From: Hyaloscypha bicolor E
Taxonomy: Eukaryota > Ascomycota > Leotiomycetes > Helotiales > Hyaloscyphaceae
Assembly (NCBI RefSeq): GCF_002865645.1
Contig: NW_020194549.1
Span: 124,001 to 188,000 of the forward strand
DNA length: 64,000 bases
Reading direction: 5' to 3'
The notes under the pieces were generated by a model. That model ran no database searches and had not been told where the DNA came from. It saw nothing but the letters and a program-made list of their open reading frames with translations. Positions 10,754 through 20,525 of this stretch are shown here, one piece after another (the stretch's first letter is position 1; each line of letters opens with the position of its first letter). A program made the translations under genes and the position numbers.

Positions 10754-13279
10754 ATGGGTCCTGCATTGCAGCGGCTTCTTTCAAGGCCTTCTTCCCTCGA
10801 GTTTCTGGGGTATCTGGTTGGGGCCCCTACAGCGAATGCGCCGGCCAAGAGAATACGGGGATTATCACGAGAGAGGGGCTCTGCTTGCCACCGCTATGCT
10901 AGCATAGCTGCTGTTGCTCGAGGAGTGGAGGATGAGGATTACGATGCAAAGGAGAAAGATGAGCCTACGCGCCGACCAAGCGGAGTTCCAATATACGACA
11001 CCGAACCCAGCCTGCTTCCAATTTCGACACCGACATCCTCTTCTTCTCTCCAAACTTTGCGAAAACCCTGGGCTGGACTTTCATCAGCGAAGAATCAGTA
11101 CTGGGAAGAGAGTCTTTTCACGCACGAGCAGCTTGAATTTGAATCAAATTTGGATACGGTCCCAGTAGCAGGCAGACCAAGGCTCCTGGATCGGAATGGA
11201 TACAAAGAAGATTTCCGGCTATGGGCATGTCTCTTGGAATACAGGAAAAGAATTCACGGACCACAAGGAGTCTTGACCTTTTGGAACGCCGTCCGGAAGA
11301 GGAATCTGCACTTGCCTACGAAGGGGATTTTGGCAGGAAAGTTCTGGCCCGAGTTTCTTGCTCTAGGATTCCAAGACTGTACTGTACTGGATGAAGTGTG
11401 CGCATATGCCGATAGAATGTTACGCGACACCAGTGAAAGGTGGTCAAGACTTTACGTCTCTATTATCGAACACTTTCTGGTCAATGGGCAGGGGGCTTAC
11501 GCGCAAAAATGGCACCACCGACTGTTCAAGCTTCACCCCCCAGGTTCCAAGCTTTTTGCAGAAATGTGCCGCTACGTGGCATTCAACCATGGTGATATGA
11601 AAGCTCTGAGAAGGATCTACACTCTTAACAAGCACCGGAATGTTTATTCGAGGGTCATCCCTCTTCTCTGCCAGCGAGAGGATTTCAAGGGTGCTGTGAA
11701 TTGGCATATCTTCTTTATCAGCCGTGGAGACTTACCTGAATCGTCAAAGCTGGTCGAGCCTCTGGTCCACTTCCTGGCTATGTATGATCGCCATAATGCC
11801 TGGAGGGTCACACGAAGCCTTGTTGGTGCTGGTGTTTCCTTTGCGTCAACCATGTTGAATGAATTGGAAAAGGAAACCAAAATTTCAAGAGAGATAATGA
11901 ATCTTGTTCATGGCAAATCATTCAATATCTCAGTGAAGAAGTACAACGATAGCTTGGGGGCTCGATGGTTTGCAACCCGGTGGGTATCATTAGACGTTGC
12001 CATCAACGCTGTCCATGCTCTCGGCATCCAGGAAATTGGTCCACTCTCCTTGCAGGCGATAGCTCTGCGTGATCCAGATACGAAGGCAGTTGTTATTCGC
12101 ATCGCTCAACTACGGGATCTAGGAATATCTACAGGAAATTCTCTATTTGCCCGGGCAGTTGAAACCTTTGCCAGGAATAGGAAGTCCGACCTTCTCGAAT
12201 GGCTGCTCAGCAGTGACCAGCACCCTGAGGCACTCGAGGATGGCGATTTGCAGGAATCTCTCCTCGAAACCTATGCAAGAGCCAAGGACTGGACACAATA
12301 TAGACGAACATTGACACTCCGATCCCTTGTCAGCAAGTCTCCTGATATGGAGAAAAGCAATATCGTCCTTCGTTACCACGTGGCCGTGGGCAGCAGAGGA
12401 GCAATAATGGACATGTTGGCCGACATGCAGATTGCTGGAACACCCGTCACATCCAAATCCATCGCTCATATTATACGATGTTCTCTTCGTCCACGGCGGG
12501 CTGGCCACCGACCGGTGACCCAAAAAGGAATGTGGCACAGAGCAACTGATAAGAACGGGGACGACACGAACACAGCGATCGCAATCTTGAAACGTATTAT
12601 GAAATCCGGAAGCTTCGTCCCAATTATTCACTGGCGAGAGATCATTCGTCGACTGGGCATGGCTGGGCGCTTTGATGACCTGCAGAACCTCTGTCGCGAG
12701 CTTGCAGCCTGGTATGGCCCAGTCGCACCCTCTGTCTGGCCACCGCGCCGTTACCGCATTCCTGCGCAAGTCCCAACATCTCATCATCTCCATCCCCTAA
12801 GGATGCTCTTCAATGCCCCTCTCCAGAAAGCCATCGTCGAGTGGGGCTTTATCCACAACCTCAAACATCGAAAGCTAAATCTCGAGGAATTTCGGCAAGG
12901 CAGAGGTCCAATGATCAGATCAAATGCCCTTCACACCGTCACATCAGGCATCACTCTTTTGAAGCAATTGAGTCAGCACGGCGTTTACATTGATGGGACA
13001 TGCGTCAGAAGCGCCATTTTTAATCGCCTCATCACGTACTATGGGCCTGGCAGATCGAATCGACGATACAATCGCACCGCCAGGGCTATATTGAATGGCA
13101 AGATAGCTCTTTTAGCAAAGCAGATCGATGGTGCCTTAGGCGAGGAGTATTTTACTGCCGTAGACCTGCCCAGACTTGTCAATGAAATGGCACTGATGAG
13201 GTGGAGGAGAGTTGTAAGGAGGTGGAATAAGAGGCTGGATGCAAAGAGAGTGCGTTCCTTGGTGCCTGAGCTTGCTTAG
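10754..13279 (+). CDS. Mitochondrial PPR-like (pentatricopeptide-type) protein
   Basis: A single-exon gene of 841 residues. The N-terminus is Arg/Ser/Ala-rich with few acidic residues over about 50 positions, as expected of a mitochondrial presequence. The body is a long alpha-helical array. Around residues 130-560, helix pairs of roughly 35 residues recur (for example RLWACLLEYRKRIHGPQGVLTFWNAV, NWHIFFISRGD and AIAILKRIMKSGSFVPIIHW), the spacing seen in fungal PPR proteins that stabilise or activate translation of mitochondrial mRNAs. The C-terminal third is basic and Arg-rich, consistent with RNA binding. It resembles fungal Cya5/Ppr-type proteins in style, but I cannot assign a target transcript. 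Its divergent neighbour is a complex IV subunit, which fits a role in respiratory gene expression but does not prove one. Confidence 0.65.
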   Translation: MGPALQRLLSRPSSLEFLGYLVGAPTANAPAKRIRGLSRERGSACHRYASIAAVARGVEDEDYDAKEKDEPTRRPSGVPIYDTEPSLLPISTPTSSSSLQTLRKPWAGLSSAKNQYWEESLFTHEQLEFESNLDTVPVAGRPRLLDRNGYKEDFRLWACLLEYRKRIHGPQGVLTFWNAVRKRNLHLPTKGILAGKFWPEFLALGFQDCTVLDEVCAYADRMLRDTSERWSRLYVSIIEHFLVNGQGAYAQKWHHRLFKLHPPGSKLFAEMCRYVAFNHGDMKALRRIYTLNKHRNVYSRVIPLLCQREDFKGAVNWHIFFISRGDLPESSKLVEPLVHFLAMYDRHNAWRVTRSLVGAGVSFASTMLNELEKETKISREIMNLVHGKSFNISVKKYNDSLGARWFATRWVSLDVAINAVHALGIQEIGPLSLQAIALRDPDTKAVVIRIAQLRDLGISTGNSLFARAVETFARNRKSDLLEWLLSSDQHPEALEDGDLQESLLETYARAKDWTQYRRTLTLRSLVSKSPDMEKSNIVLRYHVAVGSRGAIMDMLADMQIAGTPVTSKSIAHIIRCSLRPRRAGHRPVTQKGMWHRATDKNGDDTNTAIAILKRIMKSGSFVPIIHWREIIRRLGMAGRFDDLQNLCRELAAWYGPVAPSVWPPRRYRIPAQVPTSHHLHPLRMLFNAPLQKAIVEWGFIHNLKHRKLNLEEFRQGRGPMIRSNALHTVTSGITLLKQLSQHGVYIDGTCVRSAIFNRLITYYGPGRSNRRYNRTARAILNGKIALLAKQIDGALGEEYFTAVDLPRLVNEMALMRWRRVVRRWNKRLDAKRVRSLVPELA

Positions 13280-16154
13280 CTTAGAAGTAAAGAGTGGATT
13301 TTTGAAATGGCCCTAAAGGTCAACATATTATGAATGGGAATCCTGTTTATGCAAGTATGATAATATTACAGTCAATTGCGGATGAAGGATTGACAGACAC
13401 GTTAGCAATTCTCTTTCATCGTTTCTCACCACTTTGAAGTTGCAGCCCCTTCCATGGCATCAGGTTTTGGTCTCGTTCACACCCGCTCCTCCTGCTCCTG
13501 ACTCGGCTTTACTTTACGATGCTTGACAAGGCCATTCAGAACCCCCATGTTCTTTAAAGCTCTTCTCACAAAACTTTTCAGACGTTTCAGCTCGATTTGG
13601 AGAAGTGCAAACATTCAAAGCTGCTCTCGGAGACAAGTCTCTCGCGTGACCGCTATATTGTTCATCTTCGACTCTTGATGCAACGGTGAATTGCGAAGCC
13701 GGGAATGTTCTAATTCCCAACATGTCAAAATGGTAAAGAGAACATACTTTCAGCGTCGCAGGCAACTTCTACAACATCTGCTGAACTCTCACGCAGACGC
13801 CCCACTTTCTTGCTTCGATTCTCAGTCCTCTGGAGTCAACGTGCATCGAGTTGTCTTCACAGCACGACTGCTTACACTACCACATCTTTACGGCGACAGC
13901 ACCGTTGGTTTGACTTCGTGGCCCTATCGCCAATCTCAGTCTGCCACCATAACTCCTGCGCTGCCCCACGGCCTCGTCGGCGTCAAACCTCTCCAAGTCA
14001 CGTTGAGCCCAATCTCGATCGCCTTCTTGGGACTCAACAAGTCGAATACCAGTTACCACCAAGCATGGATCTGAAGCATTACCACAAGCGACGCAGCAGA
14101 TCTGAATATCTTAAATACATTACTTTCCTGGAGAGTTCTGTGTTCCTCGCTAAACGACCAACGTCCCTGCCACCACCAAGCCGGAGCTGGAAGGTCCAAA
14201 TCAAGTCGCTCTGCCTTCTTTATATCCTCTGCTTCTTGGTTGCTGTTCTCGCCAATGCCGCGCAAACCGTCTCGGGCCTCCGCCTGAGCCCCTTCTTGAA
14301 ATATCACAGCATCTCGCAGAGCTGAATCCGAGTTGAGCCAGATCTTGACCGGTTTAGACCCAAGTGGTTGGGCTACAGCTTGATGCGCTATGTATCCGGC
14401 CGTCATATATTCTTTCCCTATCAGTCATAAGCCCGCTCCCATCCGTGCTAGCTGTTCTCATCTCCGCAGAAGAATTTGCTTCCGGCGTTGACCTCAGTCC
14501 CTTCCATGATCACTTCATGAATACCCCTTCCAAAAATTGGGCCACAGACACCTACGAATATACCGGTAAAACTCTTCACATTCTCCCAAAGAGCCAATGC
14601 GAGATTTTTCGGGCTCTTTACGAGACCCTCGAAATCACGAACTACCGCAAAATTGTCCGATTACATATCCAGAATGGAGCAAGGTTGACAAGGAGTACCT
14701 AGGTGGCCAAAACGACAGACAATTTCCTTCTTAGGGTCGTGAAGTAGCTATTGAGGAGCAGGCCGCCGGTGAGACACGCGCATTCCAGTTTTGGACGGGT
14801 GTTCTGAGTTCGCGAGGATGCTTTTGCTCATATTTTTCTGGTTGTCCTGACTGTCCGCTTCATCTTGCGCTACTATTGTGACCATTTCTGAATGCAACTG
14901 GTAGCTTTGGGAGTGCTTCTATCTAACAACGTTACAAACCTACAGGCTACAGATGGTTTTCCAAGTTTCAGCCTCTTCTCAGATCCTAAAGCTGATCTCA
15001 CACGACTTTGCAGCCCAACTTCACATCCAGTACTTTCAAGCGGTATATCATGCCGACTACTGACTTTCATATTCTCACTGAACTGCGTCATCTTGAGAAA
15101 ACTTGCTTCCGGCGCCTGATTGCGGGCTACGACGAAGCTTATGCAGTAGACTATGGGCTTGAGGGTTGGTGTTCTATTCCATTGATAGGAGATTGGAATG
15201 GATCATATGTGATCTGGCATACATATTGGATTCTCTGTTTGTTTAATTCTCAAGTCTTTTGCCTCTTTGAGGACTGGAAGGTGGAGTACCTTTCTATGCA
15301 GAGATACGTTGCGTCGGAGGTTTTTGTAATTGGCTTTGCTTTCCTTTCAGTAGCTAGACTACAAAACAACTACAAAATCAGTAGCCCAGGTCCATTCGAG
15401 AGCCACTCCGCTTCCATGTGAAACCCTCGATGCTGTGGTGAATAATCAGTGGCATTCTTACAGCTGCAGGCTTAACAAAGGTAAGATTAAGCGAGCCCCT
15501 GTCTCACTCTTCCAACCTCACTTCCTGCAAGTTGCACTACAACACAATATCAATCAAAGCAAAGACACTCGTTGTTGCTAAAGTTCCCTAATTTTACTCA
15601 ACTTGCCTCCTAGAGTGAATCATCCCTCTGTCCGCATATTTCGTGAAGTTATTCCAAGCGGATATCACGGCCCGTGTTTATTTACCGAGCCGACGTGCAT
15701 CTCTTAACTTTCCTCCACGCAAGGTGAAAAAGTGAATGAGACACTATGAATCACTTCGCTTTTGCAAGTCGAGGGCGCTAAAGCAGACCCCGCCAACCGC
15801 GAGAGCTTTCCCGATTTCCCACATCTTCGACCCCAACACCTTCTTCCTGCCGTCACCAACGCATACCGCATACGCTCTTACGCTCCGCACGGGATTGCTT
15901 TCACACGCCATCCCGTGTCTCGGTACATACATTCATCGACCGTTCTTTTGCGCCGCATTTGCAACTCGAGGTCGCTAAGGCACACTCTTTCGCGCTCTTC
16001 AGCAAACTTGACCAACCCATCACCCTCCTCCTTCCACAACCAACCCTCGCCACATACGCGCTTAAGCACGTGAGCTCAACGTATTCCCTTCCTCCTCAAA
16101 AAATCAACTCAACGACTTGTCTCTACGACGTGGGACGATCCGTTGGTCAGCGTC
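13280..16154. other. Intergenic/decayed stretch plus long 5' flank
   Basis: No intact gene could be built. On the plus strand, readable pieces occur at about 14070-14325 (one hydrophobic segment), 14450-14830 (a reading with WATDTYEYTGKTLHILPK, then a frame change to YPEWSKVDKEYLGGQ) and 15010-15170 (ELRHLEKTCFRRLIAGYDEAYAVDYG). They look like fragments of one or two old genes broken by frameshifts, which I cannot identify. The last 400 bases (about 15740-16154) are C/T-rich and probably include the leader of the next gene. Confidence 0.35.
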
Positions 16155-19100
16155 ATGGCCGATTTCGGTGGCTACAAAGATGCCGACGGCGTCACTCACC
16201 CGCCACCAGCAATAGCTGCAAGGGCCATTGCAACTCCCAGAGAGCCAAAATATATCTCCCTAATCAAAAAGATTGAAGCCGCAATGGAAAAACTTGACTG
16301 TAGGGAGCAATTTGTAGATCTTGGTCCGGAAGATTTCATCGAGGGTGCCGCCGACACGATTTTAGAACTCCACGAGCAGAACAGCACACACGAAGACAAA
16401 TATTCCGAAGCTAAAGCTCGAATTGAAAAACTTGAAAGCGAGTTGCAGGTAAAGAAGGAGAACCCAAATAACCTGCAGCACCAACTGGGACAAGACACAC
16501 CGGCACGGCCCGATCCAATTCCCAATGACTCGACTTCAGCGTCACAGAATGATATGGAGGTCGATGAGCCGAAGAAATTGACGAAAAAGATGTTTGCCGA
16601 CATGGAGAAGAAGTACGCTATATTGGAAGAGAAATACGAAGCTGCGAATACCAAAGCAGTCCTATGCACATGTTCCACCGTGCGAGGGATTCTTGATGAA
16701 TTCACGGAGAGACTTGATAAAGCTATTGTGGCTACCAAAGCCGACTTGGGAGACGCTGGATCCGAGTATTATAAGGCCGAGGATTATCTTGAGTGGTCGG
16801 AGAAAGAGATCTTGACACTCCGGGAATTGGTATCCAAGTTGAAGGCTGCTGGCGGTGAAGCGGTCAAGGAGGAACGGGCGGCAGATCGGGACCGCATTGC
16901 AGATCTTGAACACGATGCGATAACCCAAATGGAACGCGCCGATTCTTACGAAAAGGAACTGAAACAAGAGCGGATAAAGATTCAGCAGATGAATCAAGAC
17001 AAAATGCAGCGTCAGAACGACTTGACCGAGGCGCGGCGAGTGTGCGCTGAGCGACTGACCAAAATTTCTCAACTCGAAAGTACCGTCGCCTCCCTCCAAG
17101 ATACCAACGCCATTCAAAATACCTTCCTTGAGTCCTCCCGTTCCACCATACAGACCCGCGACGCAACAATCGCCCAGTACGTGAAAGACGCTGGGTCTTA
17201 CTCGTCTTCCTTCCAGGCTGTTGAAATTAGGGGCCTGAGGCCCCTAATAGGCTTAGTAAGCCCTGGAACCGAACGCCATGGGGCTGTGCACTAGCTTAAT
17301 ACCCTGTCCAGCTGGAATACCCTGTACAGCTGGAATACCCTGTACGGCTGGAATACCCTGTATAGCTGGAATACCCTGTACGGCTGGAATACCCTGTATA
17401 GCTGGAATACCATGTACGGCTGGAATACCCTGTATAGCTGTAATCGGTTCAGCTGGCATAGGGATTTAGTACATGTGACTTAGGGGGTTCAGGGCTATAT
17501 ATATACGGGCTACTTACCACTGTAGAACAGCAGTCAATTCAGTATCGTTTACTTGGTTTACATTGCAAGCACGTGACCCTAGCTTTACTTTAGCTAGTTC
17601 AACACAGGCAAATGTCCAAAAACTCCAGGGGACAATCAACCAGCGCGACGCAACGATTGCCCAGTACGAGAGGGACGCTAGTTCTTACTCGTCTTCCGTC
17701 CAGACCAATATCCAAAATCTCCAGGGGACAATCAGTCAGCGCGATGCAACGATCCAGACTTTGCAAGCACAAGTGGAGAATGTCCAGGCGCAATTGGATC
17801 GGACTGTGGCTGAAAAGAATGAAGCTCAGCGAGCACACGAGAATGAAAAGACCGATGTTCAATCACAGCTATCATCATCCCAAGCTAAACTAGGCGAGCA
17901 TACGGTGGGAAAGACGAATATCCAGAAGAAGAAGGCGAACACCAAGCTCAACAACAACAAGAAGGATGAAGAGCCCGAACGTGCCTTTCAGCAAGAGAAG
18001 AAGGTCAACAATATGCAGGCCGAATTTGATAGGATGCGCCGAAAAAATGAGGAGTCTGCTTGGGAAGACTATGATGAGTCTGAGGAGGATGAGGCGGCCA
18101 ACCCGACCCACAGTCTTCAAATGTCCCAACCAACATTGGGCAATGAAGTCCCACTTCCGCGCAACAAAGGGCAAACCTCTGAATTCAAGGCATCCGCACT
18201 GGCGAGGGGCGGTCAAGGGCGGGTCCTAGGCTCCACTTCAAAAGTCGGCAAGCCAATCAAGAACAATCGGAGACAGTCACATACTCCTTCGCAACTTCGA
18301 TTGCCCTACCTGCTGCAGGACAATGCCGGAGAAACAGATGATTATACCAATTCGTTGTCCCAACCTTCCAAGCACAACGTCGTACAGCCCAGCCAGATTC
18401 TCCCAGCTTCAAGCGAGCCAATGGCCAGTGAGATTTGGTGCTTGCCTTCCAGGCTTCCGCATCTCGTCGATGTAATGACCAAGTTGATAATCAGCCGCCA
18501 GGAGAACGAGATTCAGCAGCTCAAAGAAGCAATTGAGAATTATAAGAAGGAGATTGCAGACTTCAAGGCGTCGATCGATCCCAAGACCGGAGCTCTAATT
18601 GATCGCGAACGCCGAGCCCTTCCCCAGACGAAAGATCAGCTCACAGCAGCGTATACTCAGCTCCATCACGCAAATGGTCGCATAGTCTATCTGGAATATT
18701 ATCGAGATAATATTGAGGGCATCATCACAAGTCTCCGGAATGCGAACGAAATCCTCAGAAGTGACAATAGCAGACTGGAGAAGAAGTCCAGGAAGGCTGA
18801 TGGAATGGACGATAAAATCAAAAGCATGGAGAAGGAGCTCAACTCTCATGAAAAGACACTCAAGGAAGTTTTGGAGATCCAGGCAAGAACATTTGGCGAG
18901 TTGGAGGAGTCTAGGAAAGCTACTCAGCAGGCGGAGACAATACTCCGAGGAGAGCAAGACATCCTGCGGAAGAAAACTACGACTATCGACGCCTTGAAGG
19001 TTGAAGTTGCAAAAGAGAAGGCGAGTGCAGACCTGTGTCGTCGAGCTATGGAGCGTTCTCCCATGTTCCCGGAGCACAATGTTAGGATGCTGAAGGATAT

Positions 19101-19365
19101 CCGAAAGAAATTCGACGCCCTCATTCCGGACCCGGCAAAGGTCATTGATGACCTTTTGAGTGAGCCGATTACCCATATTCCGACGCTAGCAGATTGTCGA
19201 ATTCCTTGTCAGCAGCCTTCAGTGCACTCTCTTGAAAAGGACGAAGCTGTTGCGCCTCCAAAGGTTGAGCAGGATCCATCACCAGAAGCTGTACCAGTAG
19301 CGCAGTCTCTATGGAACAGATGGACTGGCTGGCTGTGTAACAGCGTGGAGAAGAATGCTGCATGA
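16155..19365 (+). CDS. Long coiled-coil protein interrupted by a solo LTR
   Basis: Reads as exon 1 16155-17255 and exon 2 17608-19365, giving 952 residues if the intervening LTR sequence is spliced. The protein is dominated by heptad-like Glu/Lys/Gln/Leu segments (about residues 75-115, 140-200, 230-360, 380-480 and 640-830). A Gln/Asp repeat, roughly NxQxLQGTIxQRDATI, occurs three times around the junction. An Asp/Glu-rich patch (DYDESEEDEA) lies in the middle, and the tail ends with a Trp-rich stretch. No enzyme motif is visible; scaffold or tethering roles are typical for such proteins but not shown. The ATG at 16155 was chosen as the first ATG in the frame. Without splicing, the frame stops at 17292-17294. 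The frame on both sides of the LTR matches perfectly if the insert is removed, so the gene was continuous before insertion. Confidence 0.65.
17219..17604 (+). mobile_element. Solo LTR (386 bp) with 5-bp target-site duplication
   Basis: The element begins TGTTGAA and ends TTCAACA (TG...CA ends, 7-bp inverted termini) and is flanked by the direct duplication CAGGC (17214-17218 and 17605-17609). These are the hallmarks of an LTR retrotransposon terminal repeat left after LTR-LTR recombination. Inside are a GC palindrome (GGGGCCTGAGGCCCC), an 18-bp minisatellite, and a TATA-like run at 17494-17505 that could be the LTR promoter. The family (Copia or Gypsy) cannot be told without the internal region. 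Orientation is arbitrary. Confidence 0.85.
17297..17436 (+). repeat. 18-bp minisatellite within the LTR
   Basis: About eight tandem copies of an 18-bp unit, CTGGAATACCCTGTACAG, varying at a few positions (TACAG/TACGG/TATAG, one CCATG). The unit length is a multiple of three, so it is open in several frames and creates misleading Gly-Ile-Pro-Cys repeat ORFs on both strands. Confidence 0.9.
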
Positions 19366-20525
19366 GATACTGAGGGTTACGGTGGATTATAGAGTTGGTT
19401 GATGCGTGGATTAGTGGTATTTGTTGGAGTATCTGGGGACAACTGTGGCTGATGTTTAGTTGGACCTGCTAAAAGATGGCAGGTGGTACTTTTCATTGGG
19501 GTTACTAGATTTAGTGCCTGATGGTCTCTTACTTGAGCTGGCTACGTTAGCGGCCTGTGCTTTCTTTTAGGTCCACCCGAAATTGGTTGGCGAGGAGGAG
19601 TGGCTTTCGTTTGGGCTTACTTGGACAAGTGGCTTGTGTTTCATTCTTGGCTTGGCAGAGCATAGCTGGCCACTATTTGCAGACAGATTCAGTACTCGCA
19701 ATTCATGATTACTGTGAAATATTTTCTCCTGGAAGGATGTGACTTGCTCACCACTTATCAAATTAATTCCAGAATTTCAGATGAACAACAGAATGTGAAA
19801 CTGGACTAATTTCGATGTTCCCAGCCATTTTGGAGTATTTACGTAAATTTCCAAGCCGAGGTGGCTCTCGTTCTAGAATTTTGATGGCTAGCCGCTAAAG
19901 ATGCTATACTTTGGATAAATTGTCTATAGATAAGTATCCAGAACCAGCCAGGTTCACGTAGAAAACTGACCTAAATCTCCTTTCGTAGACATTCACGCAC
20001 AGATCTTCTTACTTGGGCAAATTGGTCAAGAAGCGCTATCATTCATGATTTTTGTTCTGTGAGACTGTCTCCCACACTAATGCTTATGTGCAAGAAATAC
20101 TAAGTCATCAGACTCTTCTAGTCTAACCACCATAGATAAGCAGGAAGAGCGGGAATAGCAAATAAAAGCTCCACGCCTGCGTTAGGCCAATAACATTGCT
20201 CTATTCGTATTTCACGTCACACGTGGGCAGACTCCAACCTCCTAATCAAATAAGATCTCTTCGTCAAAGGGTAAACATACAACCCAATCATAAATACCAA
20301 GCATCAAATCTCATCAAAAATCAATAGTAGTAGACTCCTGTTCCAGGGATTTATCTCAAATACGAACCCAACCACCTTTGCTGATAATGCTGATAACACC
20401 TCAACATCATCTGACCCCTCATTCAGTGGTTTGTGTATCTTTCTACTCTAAAGTGCAGTTCGCTCAGAGGCGCCATCCCGGAAGCGCTAAGTAAGGTTAA
20501 GATAATCTGTCCCGCCTTCTCAATG
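19366..20525. other. Intergenic, convergent 3' flanks
   Basis: This lies between the ends of two converging coiled-coil genes. No coding sequence, RNA gene or repeat could be supported. Confidence 0.55.

Noticed and set aside
12143..12793. 216-residue minus-strand ORF
   Set aside because: It lies wholly opposite the PPR-like gene and has Cys/His/Trp-rich, shadow-like composition.
17253..17469. Gly-Ile-Pro repeat ORFs on both strands (collagen- or antifreeze-like)
   Set aside because: They are translations of the 18-bp minisatellite inside the LTR; the repeat length being a multiple of three keeps them open by chance.
16196..19176. Several 90-190-residue minus-strand ORFs (16196-16738, 16662-17117, 18595-19176)
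   Set aside because: They are antisense shadows of the coiled-coil gene, whose Glu/Lys codons rarely give stops on the other strand.
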